The notes: generated by a model from the letters alone, not told the origin. A DNA stretch of 64,000 nucleotides from Algoriphagus terrigena DSM 22685 (GCF_000429445.1 NZ_AUBW01000005.1:1-64000), one strand, 5' to 3'; numbered from the stretch's first letter, positions 47,092 to 56,470 are shown. Translations and numbers: made by a program.

Positions 47092-50000
47092 CTAATTTAA
47101 TTCTTCCCGCTTCACCTTACCAAAAGTCTCTAGTTCTATGAATTTGGAATCAAAGAGATTTGTCGGTATTTTTTTCTGTAACAAATTATGGAAATTATCA
47201 TCGTGTGTTGACAGAATAATTTGTTTCTTATTATTGTAGACCAGGCTTCGGAGCAAATCGATAGTAGATAAAATATTAATACTGTCCATGCTCTGGATCG
47301 GATCGTCGATAAAAATACAGTCCACGTACTTGCCACTCTTATCGGTTACGTTTAGCGCTTTGGCTAAAAATATGCTCAGGCTGAGAATATTCAACTGGGC
47401 GGTACTGAAATAGAGGTTCGGGATGAGCATTTCTTCTCCGGTACCTCCAACTACGCAAACATTGAGCTTGGGCTTATCGTCCTTAAAATCACACAGGAAG
47501 CGGATTTTGCGGTAAGTTGGATGCGGATCGATCTTTTCGTACAGGTCGTTGATCAGGTCCTGGTAGAAGAATGAACTGATCTCTTTGTCCAGGTGTGCTG
47601 CTACTTTATTCTTTTCGGTGTTTAGCCGTTTTCTGACGGTATCTTTCAGAAATCCGAGCTGTTCCCTGAGATCCCGCTCTTCCCGTACGGACATCTGATA
47701 TTTCAAATATGGCAATACTGCTTTGAGCTGCTCTTTTAGCACCTGGAGATCTAGCTGTGTCCTTTGGTCTTTTTCGATATCGCTTTTCAGGCGTCTGTCG
47801 AATTCCAGAAGAAAATCTTTTGCAGTATTTGGTTCATCTGGAAAGTAACTGAATTCCCTAATTAGGAAGGATTCGAAGGAACTGATGGCTTCTTCAGCCT
47901 GGTTTAAAGATTTTCTTGCCTGTCGCACCTGTGCGTCCACGTCTTCCCGGTTCATGCCAATGATGGGTGCAGAGGTTTCTGCTACCATTAGAGCTTTTTC
48001 TGCTCGCTGTTTTTCCAGATCATCTTTTGCATGGTCGAGTTTTGTTGAAAAGGCTTCTAACTCTTCCGGGTCTGGAGTTCCTAGCTCTAGGTTTTTTAGG
48101 GAATATTCCAGTACACGGAGATAGTCCTGCCGCTCGGCCAATTCTTCCTGGCGGCTTACAAAGAGCTCGATCTGTTTTTTTGTGGTTTCGAATTTTTCTC
48201 TGGCCAGGTCTGCCTTGGCTTTAGCCTCAATCGTATTTTCCTTGGCTGTTGTCAGTTCTTTTTCCTGTTGTCCGATTTGGCGATCTAATTCGGACAGGTA
48301 CTCTGCGTATGTGTTATTGTTTAAAAGTCCTTTAAAATCAAGCTTGGTCTGGTTGATCTCCGCAAGAGCTCTATCGATAGTTTCCAAGTCTCTTTTCATC
48401 GAAGACTCTTCGGCAAGCTGTTTTTTCAGTTTATCGTCAAAGCCGTCCAATTCATTCCTGAAATCAGCTTCCATTTCTTGACGCAGCTGATTGATCGTTT
48501 CGAGCGTCTGGTTTTGCTGCTGCTGAAGAATGGTACGCTGTTCCAGCATTATCTGGAGGTCTTTAGCTAGCAGTGTATTTCCGGCAATGTTGCTGGCTAG
48601 ATCAGAATAAGTTTTGAAATCATGGTTGCACAACGGGCATTCGCTGGTCTGGGTTCTGTTAACGATCTGTGATCCCAAGGCTACCAGTCTTTCAATTTCA
48701 CTGTTGAATTCTTCCCTGCTTTGGATCTGCGTGTCCAGGTTGATGAGTTGTGCGCGGATTTGATCGTTTCGTTTCTGCTCTTGTTCGGCTTTTTCAATAC
48801 GTTCTACAAAACTGGCGTATTGTTGATCCGCGGTATTTGGGTATTTTCCGATGGAAAGGCCGGTTAAATTATCCTCGACACGTTTAATGTGTTGCTGCGT
48901 GGTAACGATTTTTTGACCGATCTCCGTTAACTTGTCCTGCTCATCGCTTTTTTGGTTGAACAGCTTAGTTTCCTCTGACTGATCCTGTTTTACTTTTTGC
49001 TCGATAGACTGGGCATCTTTTTTTCGGTTCAGAGTCGCGGAAATCTGGTTCAGTTTATTGTTTTCCGCTTCTGCAGCCTTTAGGATTGCATTATTCGCTT
49101 CAGCAAGCGAAGCCTCAGCCTTATCACGTTGATCCGCTGCATTTCGGGCATTGGTTTTTTCTGCATCAATTTCTTTTTGGGTCTGGACGTATCCAGGAAA
49201 AATGCGCTGGATTTCCTTTACTTCTGCCTGGCTCTTCTGGATTTCTGCGACCTGATCAAGCAGGACGTTCAGCTCGTCATTCAATTTGCTCAAGTCGTCG
49301 AAACTATTCAGTCGGGATTTGTAGGTTTCGTATAGTTTTCGCACTTCGGGCATTCTTGCCTGCTGGGCCTCGTATTGGTTCAGGCCTAATACCTCTTCGT
49401 TACCTTGAAAAGCAAGTTTTATCACATTCAGGACGCCGTTATTTTTGTTGAGCTGGAAGACTAGGGCATGCTGTAATTCGATCAACTGGCTATCATAGTG
49501 CACAAAATCTTTATCGCTAAAGTCAGAATCGATCAGCGTTAGCTCACTATAAATGCTTCTAAGGCCGGTGATTTTATCGTTGACCTTTTTCAGGATTTCA
49601 TGGTCGCCGTTGAACTGGATTTCTTTTTGGACACCTTTAAGATCTGTGGTTAACTGCTTTATCTTCGCATCTGTGGTTTTGATCAGGCTGACTATCGAAG
49701 TATAGTACTTATCGAGTTGCTGGTTGCCAAAATAGCTAATAAAGGTTTTGTAACGTTCTGCTGCATCATCTTCTTTTAAAAATGCATCAATCCATTCCTG
49801 GGAAAGGATAACTTTCTGGAAAAAATCGTTTTCTGTTTCCTTGCTGTCGAACTTATAATCGACCATACCACTCCGGGGTATGGGGATGTTGCGGACGGTT
49901 GGTTTATCAGAATTTGTGGTAAAGAGCTTTACATATCCTTGGGTGGCATCGTCGGCATTGTGGTTGCGCAGAATCTGGTACTTGCTTTTGTGCTCAGGGC

Positions 50001-50256
50001 TACCTTCCTCGCTGTTAATGTTCTTTTGAGACTTGCTGCTTTCTTGGTTGAATTTCTGCTTTCTCAGGAAACGGTGGATATTGCTGGTATATCCCCATTC
50101 TACCGCGTCGTAAAAAGAGGTCTTACCGAATCCGTTTGGAGCATAGATGGAAATGAAGTCCGCATTGCGCTGGTTATTCAGCTGAAAATCAAATGTTCCG
50201 TCTTCGGCTTTATCATAAGCACGGAAGGCCTGTATCTCGACTTTTTTAAATTTCAT
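47092..50256 (-). CDS. Rad50/SMC-like ATPase of an ABC three-component / Lamassu-type system (LmuB-like)
   Basis: 1054 residues. Walker A 'YAPNGFGKTSFYDAVEW' at 38-54, long coiled coils from about 190 to 900, a zinc-hook Cys pair 'CPLCNHDF' near 540, an ABC signature-like 'FSTAQLNILSLSIFLAKAL' and Walker B 'CIFIDDPIQSMD' near 985, then the H-loop 'ILSTHDDNF'. This is the architecture of RecF/Rad50-type sensors in Lamassu and ABC-3C defence systems. It probably detects foreign or broken DNA ends and releases its partner effectors. It is the last gene of a four-gene overlapping operon (11-base overlap with the upstream gene). Confidence 0.9.
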   Translation of the reverse strand: MKFKKVEIQAFRAYDKAEDGTFDFQLNNQRNADFISIYAPNGFGKTSFYDAVEWGYTSNIHRFLRKQKFNQESSKSQKNINSEEGSPEHKSKYQILRNHNADDATQGYVKLFTTNSDKPTVRNIPIPRSGMVDYKFDSKETENDFFQKVILSQEWIDAFLKEDDAAERYKTFISYFGNQQLDKYYTSIVSLIKTTDAKIKQLTTDLKGVQKEIQFNGDHEILKKVNDKITGLRSIYSELTLIDSDFSDKDFVHYDSQLIELQHALVFQLNKNNGVLNVIKLAFQGNEEVLGLNQYEAQQARMPEVRKLYETYKSRLNSFDDLSKLNDELNVLLDQVAEIQKSQAEVKEIQRIFPGYVQTQKEIDAEKTNARNAADQRDKAEASLAEANNAILKAAEAENNKLNQISATLNRKKDAQSIEQKVKQDQSEETKLFNQKSDEQDKLTEIGQKIVTTQQHIKRVEDNLTGLSIGKYPNTADQQYASFVERIEKAEQEQKRNDQIRAQLINLDTQIQSREEFNSEIERLVALGSQIVNRTQTSECPLCNHDFKTYSDLASNIAGNTLLAKDLQIMLEQRTILQQQQNQTLETINQLRQEMEADFRNELDGFDDKLKKQLAEESSMKRDLETIDRALAEINQTKLDFKGLLNNNTYAEYLSELDRQIGQQEKELTTAKENTIEAKAKADLAREKFETTKKQIELFVSRQEELAERQDYLRVLEYSLKNLELGTPDPEELEAFSTKLDHAKDDLEKQRAEKALMVAETSAPIIGMNREDVDAQVRQARKSLNQAEEAISSFESFLIREFSYFPDEPNTAKDFLLEFDRRLKSDIEKDQRTQLDLQVLKEQLKAVLPYLKYQMSVREERDLREQLGFLKDTVRKRLNTEKNKVAAHLDKEISSFFYQDLINDLYEKIDPHPTYRKIRFLCDFKDDKPKLNVCVVGGTGEEMLIPNLYFSTAQLNILSLSIFLAKALNVTDKSGKYVDCIFIDDPIQSMDSINILSTIDLLRSLVYNNKKQIILSTHDDNFHNLLQKKIPTNLFDSKFIELETFGKVKREELN

Positions 50257-50803
50257 CCTTAAAGCTCCTTTCTATTTTTTTTAGCAGGTCATCATAATCA
50301 ATCGCTTTTTTCTTTTTATCATCACCGTCAGCGAGAATCTTGTTAAGCACTGCAGTGATTGCCTGATCCTGTACAAATGGACTCGGCGCCGGCTGCGGGG
50401 TATTGATGGTGAGGCTGGAATTAGTGATATGGTTAGAAATAATTTCCTCCATTTTTCCGCGATCAAGCGCTCCATTAAATTCTTCTATCACGATCTTCCT
50501 GCTGGAGATCGGATCATTTTCTATCCGGTATTTTAATCCTTTCTCCATCTTTTGCTTGCTCAGGTAAAAAAGATAAAGGTTCCAGCGCTCAAAATCAGTT
50601 TCGATTTTGGTCTGGTAATATAATGCGACAGCATTGGAAATTTCTTCCCATAGCAACTGGATCAGTTCGTCCGATTCAAACCGGACGAATACCGTTGTTA
50701 CCCATCCACCATATTCAATCCGGTGGAATTCAACTGTTGCCCCTGGGAAAAGGTCTTTTAATATCTCTATCGCTTTATTTCTAAGGATTAAATACTGCTC
50801 CAT
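50246..50803 (-). CDS. Middle component of the ABC three-component system (LmuC-like)
   Basis: 185 residues of mainly alpha/beta then helical composition: 'NKAIEILKDLFPGATVEFHR', 'TTVFVRFESDELIQLLWEEI', 'WNLYLFYLSKQKMEKGLKYR' and 'NDPISSRKIVIEEF'. Small proteins of this kind ('ABC-3C middle component') link the SMC-like ATPase to the effector. The assignment rests on position between protease and ATPase, overlaps with both (23 and 11 bases), and size; no catalytic motif is present or expected. Confidence 0.75.
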   Translation of the reverse strand: MEQYLILRNKAIEILKDLFPGATVEFHRIEYGGWVTTVFVRFESDELIQLLWEEISNAVALYYQTKIETDFERWNLYLFYLSKQKMEKGLKYRIENDPISSRKIVIEEFNGALDRGKMEEIISNHITNSSLTINTPQPAPSPFVQDQAITAVLNKILADGDDKKKKAIDYDDLLKKIERSFKDEI

Positions 50804-52118
50804 ATTCTAGTTTTAATTTATCTAGGTATTCCTGGTCGGTTTCCAGCGCACTGTACTCGTCATGTTTTCTACTGATGGATTTTCCTTTGAAATAATCCAT
50901 GTGTACGAACTTGTAGTGATCGAAGGGAAAGATCTTTCCATCGTTAATCTTTAGTTTGTGTCTTTCTCTTGTTTTTCTAGCGCTGGCGATCAGGGGAATG
51001 TTACCATCAATAATATACTGATCATCTCTTGCTGGCGGTTTACGGGTAGAAATTACTACCGTTCCCTCATCTGCGAGCCCCAGATAGTCGGAATAGGCGA
51101 TATTGGAGAGTTCGCTGCTCCAGTCTTTATCCGAATCGGAGTGTAACAGGCGGACGGTATTGAACAAGTCTTCCAGATCCTTCTCCGCTATTATCCTGTC
51201 TTGAATGATTTGCATGACTGTTATGAATTCCAGCCAGATTTTCCAGATTTCCTTGCCCTGAAGGATTTCTTCTTTTTGCTCTGCTATCAGCAGCCTTTTT
51301 GCAAATTGTTTTTTGATTATGTGTGGCGCTGCCCCGCTTTGGGTAACTGATCTCGCCTTATCTAGCAGAAAAGCTTTTATGCCCGCGATATTGTCTTGCG
51401 AAAACCCGGCATCCAGATCGAAAGCCTCGTCCATCAGGAAGGAGAAACAGCTTAGGTGTGCTGGTAACAGCTGGCAAAGTGTATCAGGATTTTGATCAAT
51501 GATTTCATCGAAGGATGTTAGGGGGAAAAATTCTGCTCTGCCCATGTTTTCTCCAAATGCCCTGGCCATATTGGTTTCAATGCCTGCAATCATTACGTTA
51601 TTTTGGTGAAGAATAAGTACGGGACCACCGGACTGTCCAGTCACTTCCTCCTGATTGGCGTTCCCTGCTAAGGTAAATTCTCTGGCGTTGTCATTGTGGC
51701 CCATGATCTGCGTAATTGCATCTGAACGGAACCAAAGACTTTTGTTGGCTAAATTCGCTTGTCTTCTGGTGGCGGGGTATCCTAATAAAGCATAACCTGC
51801 GTTCATTTGCTCATTAAGTTCGTCGCTACGGTAAATTGAGCTGACTCCTTGAATGCGAGGTACGGTGATGATGGCGATATCCAGCTGGGGATGAGGAAAA
51901 TAGTTTTGACCGAGCGCCAGAGGCTGGAAAGGTATTTCTCTTGCTGTCCAGCTCGCACCGTTTTGTTCAAACCGGGTGAGCATGTTCAGCTGATCGCCCT
52001 CATCTAACAGATTGTGCTTTGCGGTAAGGATATAGCTATAGCCGATATCCATTGGCTGAAAGATGCACCCACTGCCGTTATTGACGATCACCACATATGG
52101 TCTAAGCTGATCACTCAT
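50781..52118 (-). CDS. Trypsin-like serine protease effector of the ABC three-component system
   Basis: About 445 residues from ATG 52118; an earlier TTG at 52142 is possible. The N-terminal trypsin-like domain has a triad with His35 ('YILTAKHNLLD'), Asp80 ('HPQLDIAIITVPR') and Ser163 ('VTGQSGGPVLIL'). The C-terminal 200 residues are an extra domain that presumably binds the middle component or ATPase ('DEAFDLDAGFSQDNIAGIKA', 'SSELSNIAYSDYLGLADEGT'). No signal peptide, so cytoplasmic. When released it would cleave cellular proteins, giving abortive defence; the target is unknown. Overlaps the upstream MBL gene by eight bases. Confidence 0.85.
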   Translation of the reverse strand: MSDQLRPYVVIVNNGSGCIFQPMDIGYSYILTAKHNLLDEGDQLNMLTRFEQNGASWTAREIPFQPLALGQNYFPHPQLDIAIITVPRIQGVSSIYRSDELNEQMNAGYALLGYPATRRQANLANKSLWFRSDAITQIMGHNDNAREFTLAGNANQEEVTGQSGGPVLILHQNNVMIAGIETNMARAFGENMGRAEFFPLTSFDEIIDQNPDTLCQLLPAHLSCFSFLMDEAFDLDAGFSQDNIAGIKAFLLDKARSVTQSGAAPHIIKKQFAKRLLIAEQKEEILQGKEIWKIWLEFITVMQIIQDRIIAEKDLEDLFNTVRLLHSDSDKDWSSELSNIAYSDYLGLADEGTVVISTRKPPARDDQYIIDGNIPLIASARKTRERHKLKINDGKIFPFDHYKFVHMDYFKGKSISRKHDEYSALETDQEYLDKLKLEYGAVFNP

Positions 52119-53181
52119 ATATATTGATGTCGTTTGCGTCAAAAAACTGGAATTTATTATAATCTATCCTGTCCTGTGGATTAAAAATTAGACCGGTCAG
52201 CTCAGGATAATTGAAATATATCCTGGATTCCGGGTTATTCTCGATGATCCTCGCCAAAAGCACTTTGTCCGGATGACCGTGGCTAAGGCCATGGGCACTG
52301 ATCACGTACCTATCGGTAGCAATTGCTCTGAGGAGTTCTGAACTCGTGTTCGCTTTACTTCCGTGATGTGAGATCTTGACAAATTTTACCGGTAGGGGAT
52401 TACTTTTGTTGTATCCCAGTTCATTCAACTGTTTGAGCACAACTCCTGGATGACTGTCCCCTAAAAAGAGATATTTGTCCTGATTTTTGTACGTCAGAAT
52501 AAATGCGATGGAGCTCCCATTGGCGACACGGTCATCTTCTTCAAAAGTGTCTTTTGCAAGGCATTCTTTTAGAGTTTCTGAGTAGCCTGCATATTTGGCT
52601 GAGGTATTGTAATTGGGATCTTCTTTCTTCCAGAGTGTTAACAATTTGGTCATTTTATCTATGTCAGGTGAGAGAAACTCAAATTTGAGCTCACCTAATT
52701 CTATACTCTTGCCTCCAAAAATTACAATTCCATCGATCAGGTTATTTTCCTCTAGCCATTTGTTGAAGGTTGCTCCCTGGGGAATACTGGTTTTATAATC
52801 CGCTTTGATGTGTAACGAGATCTCAAGCTCTGGATTTTCCGCCATCGCCAAGTGCGCCGCGATGATCTTGCCAGAGTTGAACCAGACCTTACCAATAACT
52901 TCGTGAGCACGGGAATCGTCTTGGATCCAGGAGAGGATTCCATCGATGTGGTCATCATCCACGTGAGTCAATATCAAAAGGTCGATTTTTAAATCATGAC
53001 ATCGCAGCTCCTGAACCAATAAATGAAGTTCACCGTATTCTGGCTTGCCTTTTTTGCCTTTGCGTAGGTAGGTTTGCGATGGCCCCCCGTCAATTAGAAT
53101 GTTTCTACGGACACCGTCCTTATCTCTATAAGAGATTAGAATAGCGTCCCCGTTAAATGCTTTGAGAAATTTTACGTTCAA
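52111..53181 (-). CDS. Metallo-beta-lactamase-fold hydrolase effector (ComEC-like)
   Basis: About 356 residues if translation starts at TTG 53181 ('NVKFLKAFNGDAILISY' is the normal family N-terminus); the frame is open from TTG 53229 and has no earlier ATG. MBL motifs: 'LIDGGPSQTYL', 'LILTHVDDDHIDGILSW' (H-x-D-D-D-H), 'YLFLGDSHPGVVLKQL' and 'VKISHHGSKANTSSELL'. This is the ComEC/Rec2 C-terminal type, likely a nuclease or phosphodiesterase. First gene of the defence operon and probably the second effector beside the protease, as in Lamassu hydrolase-protease types. Confidence 0.87.
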   Translation of the reverse strand: MNVKFLKAFNGDAILISYRDKDGVRRNILIDGGPSQTYLRKGKKGKPEYGELHLLVQELRCHDLKIDLLILTHVDDDHIDGILSWIQDDSRAHEVIGKVWFNSGKIIAAHLAMAENPELEISLHIKADYKTSIPQGATFNKWLEENNLIDGIVIFGGKSIELGELKFEFLSPDIDKMTKLLTLWKKEDPNYNTSAKYAGYSETLKECLAKDTFEEDDRVANGSSIAFILTYKNQDKYLFLGDSHPGVVLKQLNELGYNKSNPLPVKFVKISHHGSKANTSSELLRAIATDRYVISAHGLSHGHPDKVLLARIIENNPESRIYFNYPELTGLIFNPQDRIDYNKFQFFDANDINIYE

Positions 53182-53576
53182 TTTTGTGAAATATTTTTGA
53201 TACAAACTCCAAATTAACAAGGGTTCCAAATGTGGCTAGTCACATTCTAAATCCTAAGTTAACGATATGTTTGAAAAACATTTTAATGTAAAAGTAAATC
53301 AGTTTTTTATCTCACTAAATGAATGATAAAAGGACGAATGTGAATAATGTCTCAATAAAACACTGGTTCAGTCAGCCTTGCTAATTCAATTGAAACTAAA
53401 TCCCACCATTTTAAGACTCCGAAAAGAATCCTGATTATTAAATAATTAGACCTCTGTTTCAATAAAAAAATCAAAACATCTTTGTGCTTTTATATAAATA
53501 TACATTTACATTTTTAAATGCAACAACTTTGAATTAGGATCGTAAATTCTTATAATGAAATCTTGAATGCTTGACT
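53182..53576. promoter_or_regulatory. AT-rich upstream region of the defence operon
   Basis: About 395 bases, strongly AT-rich, between divergent genes. It carries the promoters. No repeat, operator or RNA gene recognised. Confidence 0.4.
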
Positions 53577-53777
53577 ATGTGGAATACAATTAAATTTTTA
53601 GGAACCCTTTTCATCAGCTTCATTGCGATGATCGGGGCGCTGGGAGCGGAAAATCCATTCCTACTTTTTGCTGTCGCCTGGGGGATATGGATCATTTATA
53701 TCATCAGCTTGCGATCAAAAAGAAAAAAAGAACCGGACAAAGAGCGACTGATTCGAGAAATTCTGGATAAACTCTAA
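53577..53777 (+). CDS. Small membrane protein
   Basis: 66 residues from ATG 53577 (a TTG six bases earlier is less likely). Two hydrophobic stretches, 'IKFLGTLFISFIAMIGALGA' and 'FLLFAVAWGIWIIYIISL', then a basic tail 'RSKRKKEPDKERLIREIL'. No known domain. A decayed relative occurs at 39300-39405 beside a HigB remnant, so the gene belongs to a duplicated, mobile-looking set. Its stop codon overlaps the stop of the opposite-strand gene by two bases. Confidence 0.6.
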   Translation: MWNTIKFLGTLFISFIAMIGALGAENPFLLFAVAWGIWIIYIISLRSKRKKEPDKERLIREILDKL

Positions 53778-53959
53778 AAGCCAAAAAGGAATTTCAGTGA
53801 CGCAAAAGATCCCAAAAGGAAAAAGCAGAATGATGCAACACTGACCAACCGAAACCCCATTCTGGAAAGGAATGGCTTTTTCAAGTGTGCGTCTTGGACC
53901 AGTGAAAGAATAAATCCAGTTCCCAGAAATAGGGCAACGATCAGAAGAGAATTCAACAT
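53774..53959 (-). CDS. Small two-helix membrane protein
   Basis: 61 residues: 'LNSLLIVALFLGTGFILSLV' and 'LVSVASFCFFLLGSFASL' form two membrane helices joined by a basic loop ('HLKKPFLSRMGFR'). The hydrophobic pattern and ATG start favour a real gene, but no family is recognised. It converges on the plus-strand small gene with overlapping stop codons. Confidence 0.5.
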   Translation of the reverse strand: MLNSLLIVALFLGTGFILSLVQDAHLKKPFLSRMGFRLVSVASFCFFLLGSFASLKFLFGF

Positions 53960-54030
53960 GTTAACTCAAACGGTTAGAACTAAATATGAGTTAAGAAAAA
54001 AAATACAACAATCCCAGAAGAAATAGGGGA

Positions 54031-54936
54031 TTACTCCTCCCCTTCTTGGTCAATTCCAAGGATGTAATTGGCTGCTTGGTGAGCCTTTTGAGCAGCATAG
54101 ATCAGCATTTTTGGATCTTCCTGCAGTGGCTTAAACCATCCTTTCAGATAGGCCAAGGAGTTTTTGAAATTTGCATCCTTGATTCCGGCAAGAGCATTCA
54201 AAAAACTGGCTCCCATTTCGGCGATCAATTCCTCTTTTGAATATTCCACAGAACCAAAACCAACCAAAGCCGGTCTTTCTGCAAATCTTCCTAATCTGCT
54301 GGAGTGGCCAGTAGAGTGGATCATTTCATGGAATAGGACTGAATAATATTGCTCGTCTCCTTTGAAGGATTCCATATTCGGCATATTGATAAAATCTCTG
54401 GAAGGGCTGTAAAATGCATCGTCACCTTCATGAACAATATTCGGACAGGTGGTGTAACCTGAAATGATGGATTCGCAAGTTTCGATTGGGGAAAAAACCC
54501 TTTCCCCGGCACCTTCAATGGGAAAATCGATACCTTCAATTTGGTCGATATTAAAAACCGTCCAGATAAATGGAGTAAACTTCCTTCCATAGAGATCCTC
54601 GTCTTCTCCAGCTTCGTTTGTGCTTTGCCCTTTGACAAATTTTGAGATCTTCCAGAACACGACTTTTGACCCTTTTTCGCCTTTTTTGACGTTTCCTCTA
54701 AGCTGCTTTGCTTGTTTGAAGGTCAGGAAGTAGGGATGGCTGAATTTCTTGGATATCGTCACCCAAGCAAGCCAGAGTGCATTAAAACCCAAGTACGGGC
54801 GATTTGAGGCATAATTCTTAGGTGCATTTTTAGGATTCCAGACTTGTTCCCAAGTAAGGTTTTCATTTTGGATACCTTCGATGATTTCATTGGTAACAGT
54901 TTCCGCTAATTGGTTGAAATTTTCCCAAGCTTTCAT
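54031..54936 (-). CDS. ArdC-like antirestriction protein with zincin domain
   Basis: 301 residues. The N-terminal ArdC ssDNA-binding domain (about 1-135) reads 'WNPKNAPKNYASNRPYLGFN' and 'FLTFKQAKQLRGNVKKGEKG'; the C-terminal MPTase-like zincin (about 150-290) has 'HEMIHSTGH' at 203-211, the H-E-x-x-H...H zinc site. Such proteins are carried by plasmids, ICEs and phages to protect incoming DNA or cleave host defence proteins. Its presence beside defence genes marks this region as horizontally acquired. The upstream small ORF overlaps its start by four bases. Confidence 0.92.
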   Translation of the reverse strand: MKAWENFNQLAETVTNEIIEGIQNENLTWEQVWNPKNAPKNYASNRPYLGFNALWLAWVTISKKFSHPYFLTFKQAKQLRGNVKKGEKGSKVVFWKISKFVKGQSTNEAGEDEDLYGRKFTPFIWTVFNIDQIEGIDFPIEGAGERVFSPIETCESIISGYTTCPNIVHEGDDAFYSPSRDFINMPNMESFKGDEQYYSVLFHEMIHSTGHSSRLGRFAERPALVGFGSVEYSKEELIAEMGASFLNALAGIKDANFKNSLAYLKGWFKPLQEDPKMLIYAAQKAHQAANYILGIDQEGEE

Positions 54937-55127
54937 AGATGTAGAGTTTTAAAGTGTGACGGAAAAGGATTGATAAAGAGATTATTTAGTTGTCTATCAG
55001 CCACATAAAGCCCAGCTATATCCAAGGATATTAGGAAGATCGACCCGACACTAAATCCAAGATTTTTCCCGAGTACAAGGGGTAATTTTTTGGAAGTGAA
55101 GGGCGATATGTGGGCATGAAGTGACAT
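54933..55127 (-). CDS. Small hypothetical protein coupled to the ArdC-like gene
   Basis: 64 codons from ATG 55127 ('MSLHAHISPFTSKKLPLVL', 'LGFSVGSIFLISLDIAGLYV'), with the stop overlapping the ArdC-like start as ATGA. One weak hydrophobic segment; no known domain. The overlap is the main argument for a real gene. The frame is open further upstream, but that part enters the odd purine-rich region. Confidence 0.4.
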   Translation of the reverse strand: MSLHAHISPFTSKKLPLVLGKNLGFSVGSIFLISLDIAGLYVADRQLNNLFINPFPSHFKTLHL

Positions 55128-55766
55128 TTTTTTTTTATCCACTGGTATTGAGGTTCTGACCGACATGCAACCCATAGGGTGTGGTTCTGCAAAGGGCAAA
55201 AGCCTGGGATAAAAAACTGGGAGGCAGTCCGAAGGAGACCCTGTTTTTTAGCTCAGGGCGAAGCGTACTTTTGACTAATGCAGGTTCACACTCAACCTTT
55301 GCATCGTCGTTTCATACACTTGAGACCGGGGGATTTAGAAGGAAAAAATGGAACGGAGCGCTCACCGACCGAAACGGACAAAAATCTCGATGTGCTCGGA
55401 AGAAAAGTCGGAAAAAGGCTTGCCCCCCAAAAAGGAGGCTCAGGCTACGGCTTCACGAAACGGCCTTCCCGAGTCCCAGGCTTGCCGGGACTCTGGAGAA
55501 GGGTAAGTGGAGTGAAGCGGTAGCCGTGGGGAGTGAAAGCCCTTTCCTGGAGTGGAGAGAAAAGAGCTGTCATTTGAAAAATGGCGCGAATGAATCGGAA
55601 CGAAAGGAGTGGGCGAAACGGGGGAAAAAGGCTTAAGGATAGAAGCGGAAATCCCTTCTTACCCAAAAAAAGAAAGATTGACAGCGGATAGCCTGGCCGA
55701 AGGAAAGCCCAAAAAAACCGATAACCTTCCAAAATTTCACATCTTTACAACTTAGACCTTTTTGCC
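55128..55766. other. Purine-rich, structured non-coding region
   Basis: Long frames on both strands are open here, but their products are low-complexity and rich in Arg/Lys or Pro/Phe without domains. The plus strand is purine-rich and more GC-rich than its surroundings, with hairpins such as gagtccc (55471-55477) with gggactc (55487-55493). Base composition changes sharply at both ends. It could hold a transfer origin, a structured RNA or mobile-element debris. It ends in the first copy of a direct repeat. Confidence 0.45.
55601..55654 (+). repeat. Direct repeat flanking the DUF6933-like gene, left copy
   Basis: Starts 'CGAAAGGAGTGGGCGAAACG' and ends 'GGAAATCC', with 'GCTTAAGGATAGAA' inside; matches 56416-56470 in the same orientation with scattered substitutions. 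Confidence 0.7.
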
Positions 55767-56333
55767 ATGTCAACAGCCATCTATGTCAGCAAAAAGCTGG
55801 AAAAACTGATCAAAAAGTACATCACTAATACTGGTTCGGCTGAAAACATAGGAATCTTGGGAAAATGGAACGCTACGGTCTTTTTTACCAATCGGAGGAA
55901 AAACTGGCTGCTTTACAATCCAAAATCTCACTATTCCTTGATTTTGGAAAACCTCTCCGCGAAAGACTTGCCGAACATTCGGGAAGTTATTGCCGAAGAG
56001 TTCCAACTCCAGCTAACAGTGGATGGTATCGATGCAACTCAAGCGCAAGTCAACTGGCTTTTGGATGAAATCAACTTCCTGCCCACAGATGCTGATCGGA
56101 GCGCAACTGCTCATATCAACCAGCTCTTGTTTATCATAGAGTTTCATCAACATACTGATTACTACAAGAGCCTCGCCGAAATCAACCTAGATCTAAACGA
56201 CAGGATTTTCAGCTTGGACGGCTCATCAAAATACACTCGACTCACAAAACCAAGAGAGGAGATGGAAAAAATTCTAAACCTCTATCTAGCTTCAAAACAG
56301 GACAGGCCCACTGATCCAAGCCAGTTGAATTGA
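55767..56333 (+). CDS. DUF6933-like protein
   Basis: 188 residues: 'IYVSKKLEKLIKKYI', 'LGKWNATVFFTNRRKNWLLY' and 'SHYSLILENLSAKDLPNIRE', a pattern of DUF6933 proteins ('LG.WNATLF...RKK.LLFTN..T.Y'). The molecular function of that family is unknown; members are frequent in mobile and defence regions. The gene stands alone between two direct repeats (55601 and 56416), so it may be cargo of a small inserted unit. Confidence 0.7.
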   Translation: MSTAIYVSKKLEKLIKKYITNTGSAENIGILGKWNATVFFTNRRKNWLLYNPKSHYSLILENLSAKDLPNIREVIAEEFQLQLTVDGIDATQAQVNWLLDEINFLPTDADRSATAHINQLLFIIEFHQHTDYYKSLAEINLDLNDRIFSLDGSSKYTRLTKPREEMEKILNLYLASKQDRPTDPSQLN

Positions 56334-56415
56334 TTATTAAAAAACATTTTTATATAAAAGTATCATTAAATAAATACACTTTTCTTTTGCCGTTTGGACA
56401 AAATTTCATAAACCA

Positions 56416-56470
56416 CGAAAAGGAGTGGGCGAAACGGATGGATGCAGCTTAAGAATGGAATGGGAAATCC
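56416..56470 (+). repeat. Direct repeat flanking the DUF6933-like gene, right copy
   Basis: 'CGAAAAGGAGTGGGCGAAAC', 'GCTTAAGAATGGAA' and 'GGAAATCC' mirror the left copy 815 bases earlier. The rest of the 56334-56646 gap shows nothing else. Confidence 0.7.

Noticed and set aside
55181-55636. 151-codon plus-strand frame and an overlapping 95-codon minus-strand frame
   Set aside because: Products are low-complexity, biased by purine-rich DNA, and have no domain; treated as non-coding structured sequence.
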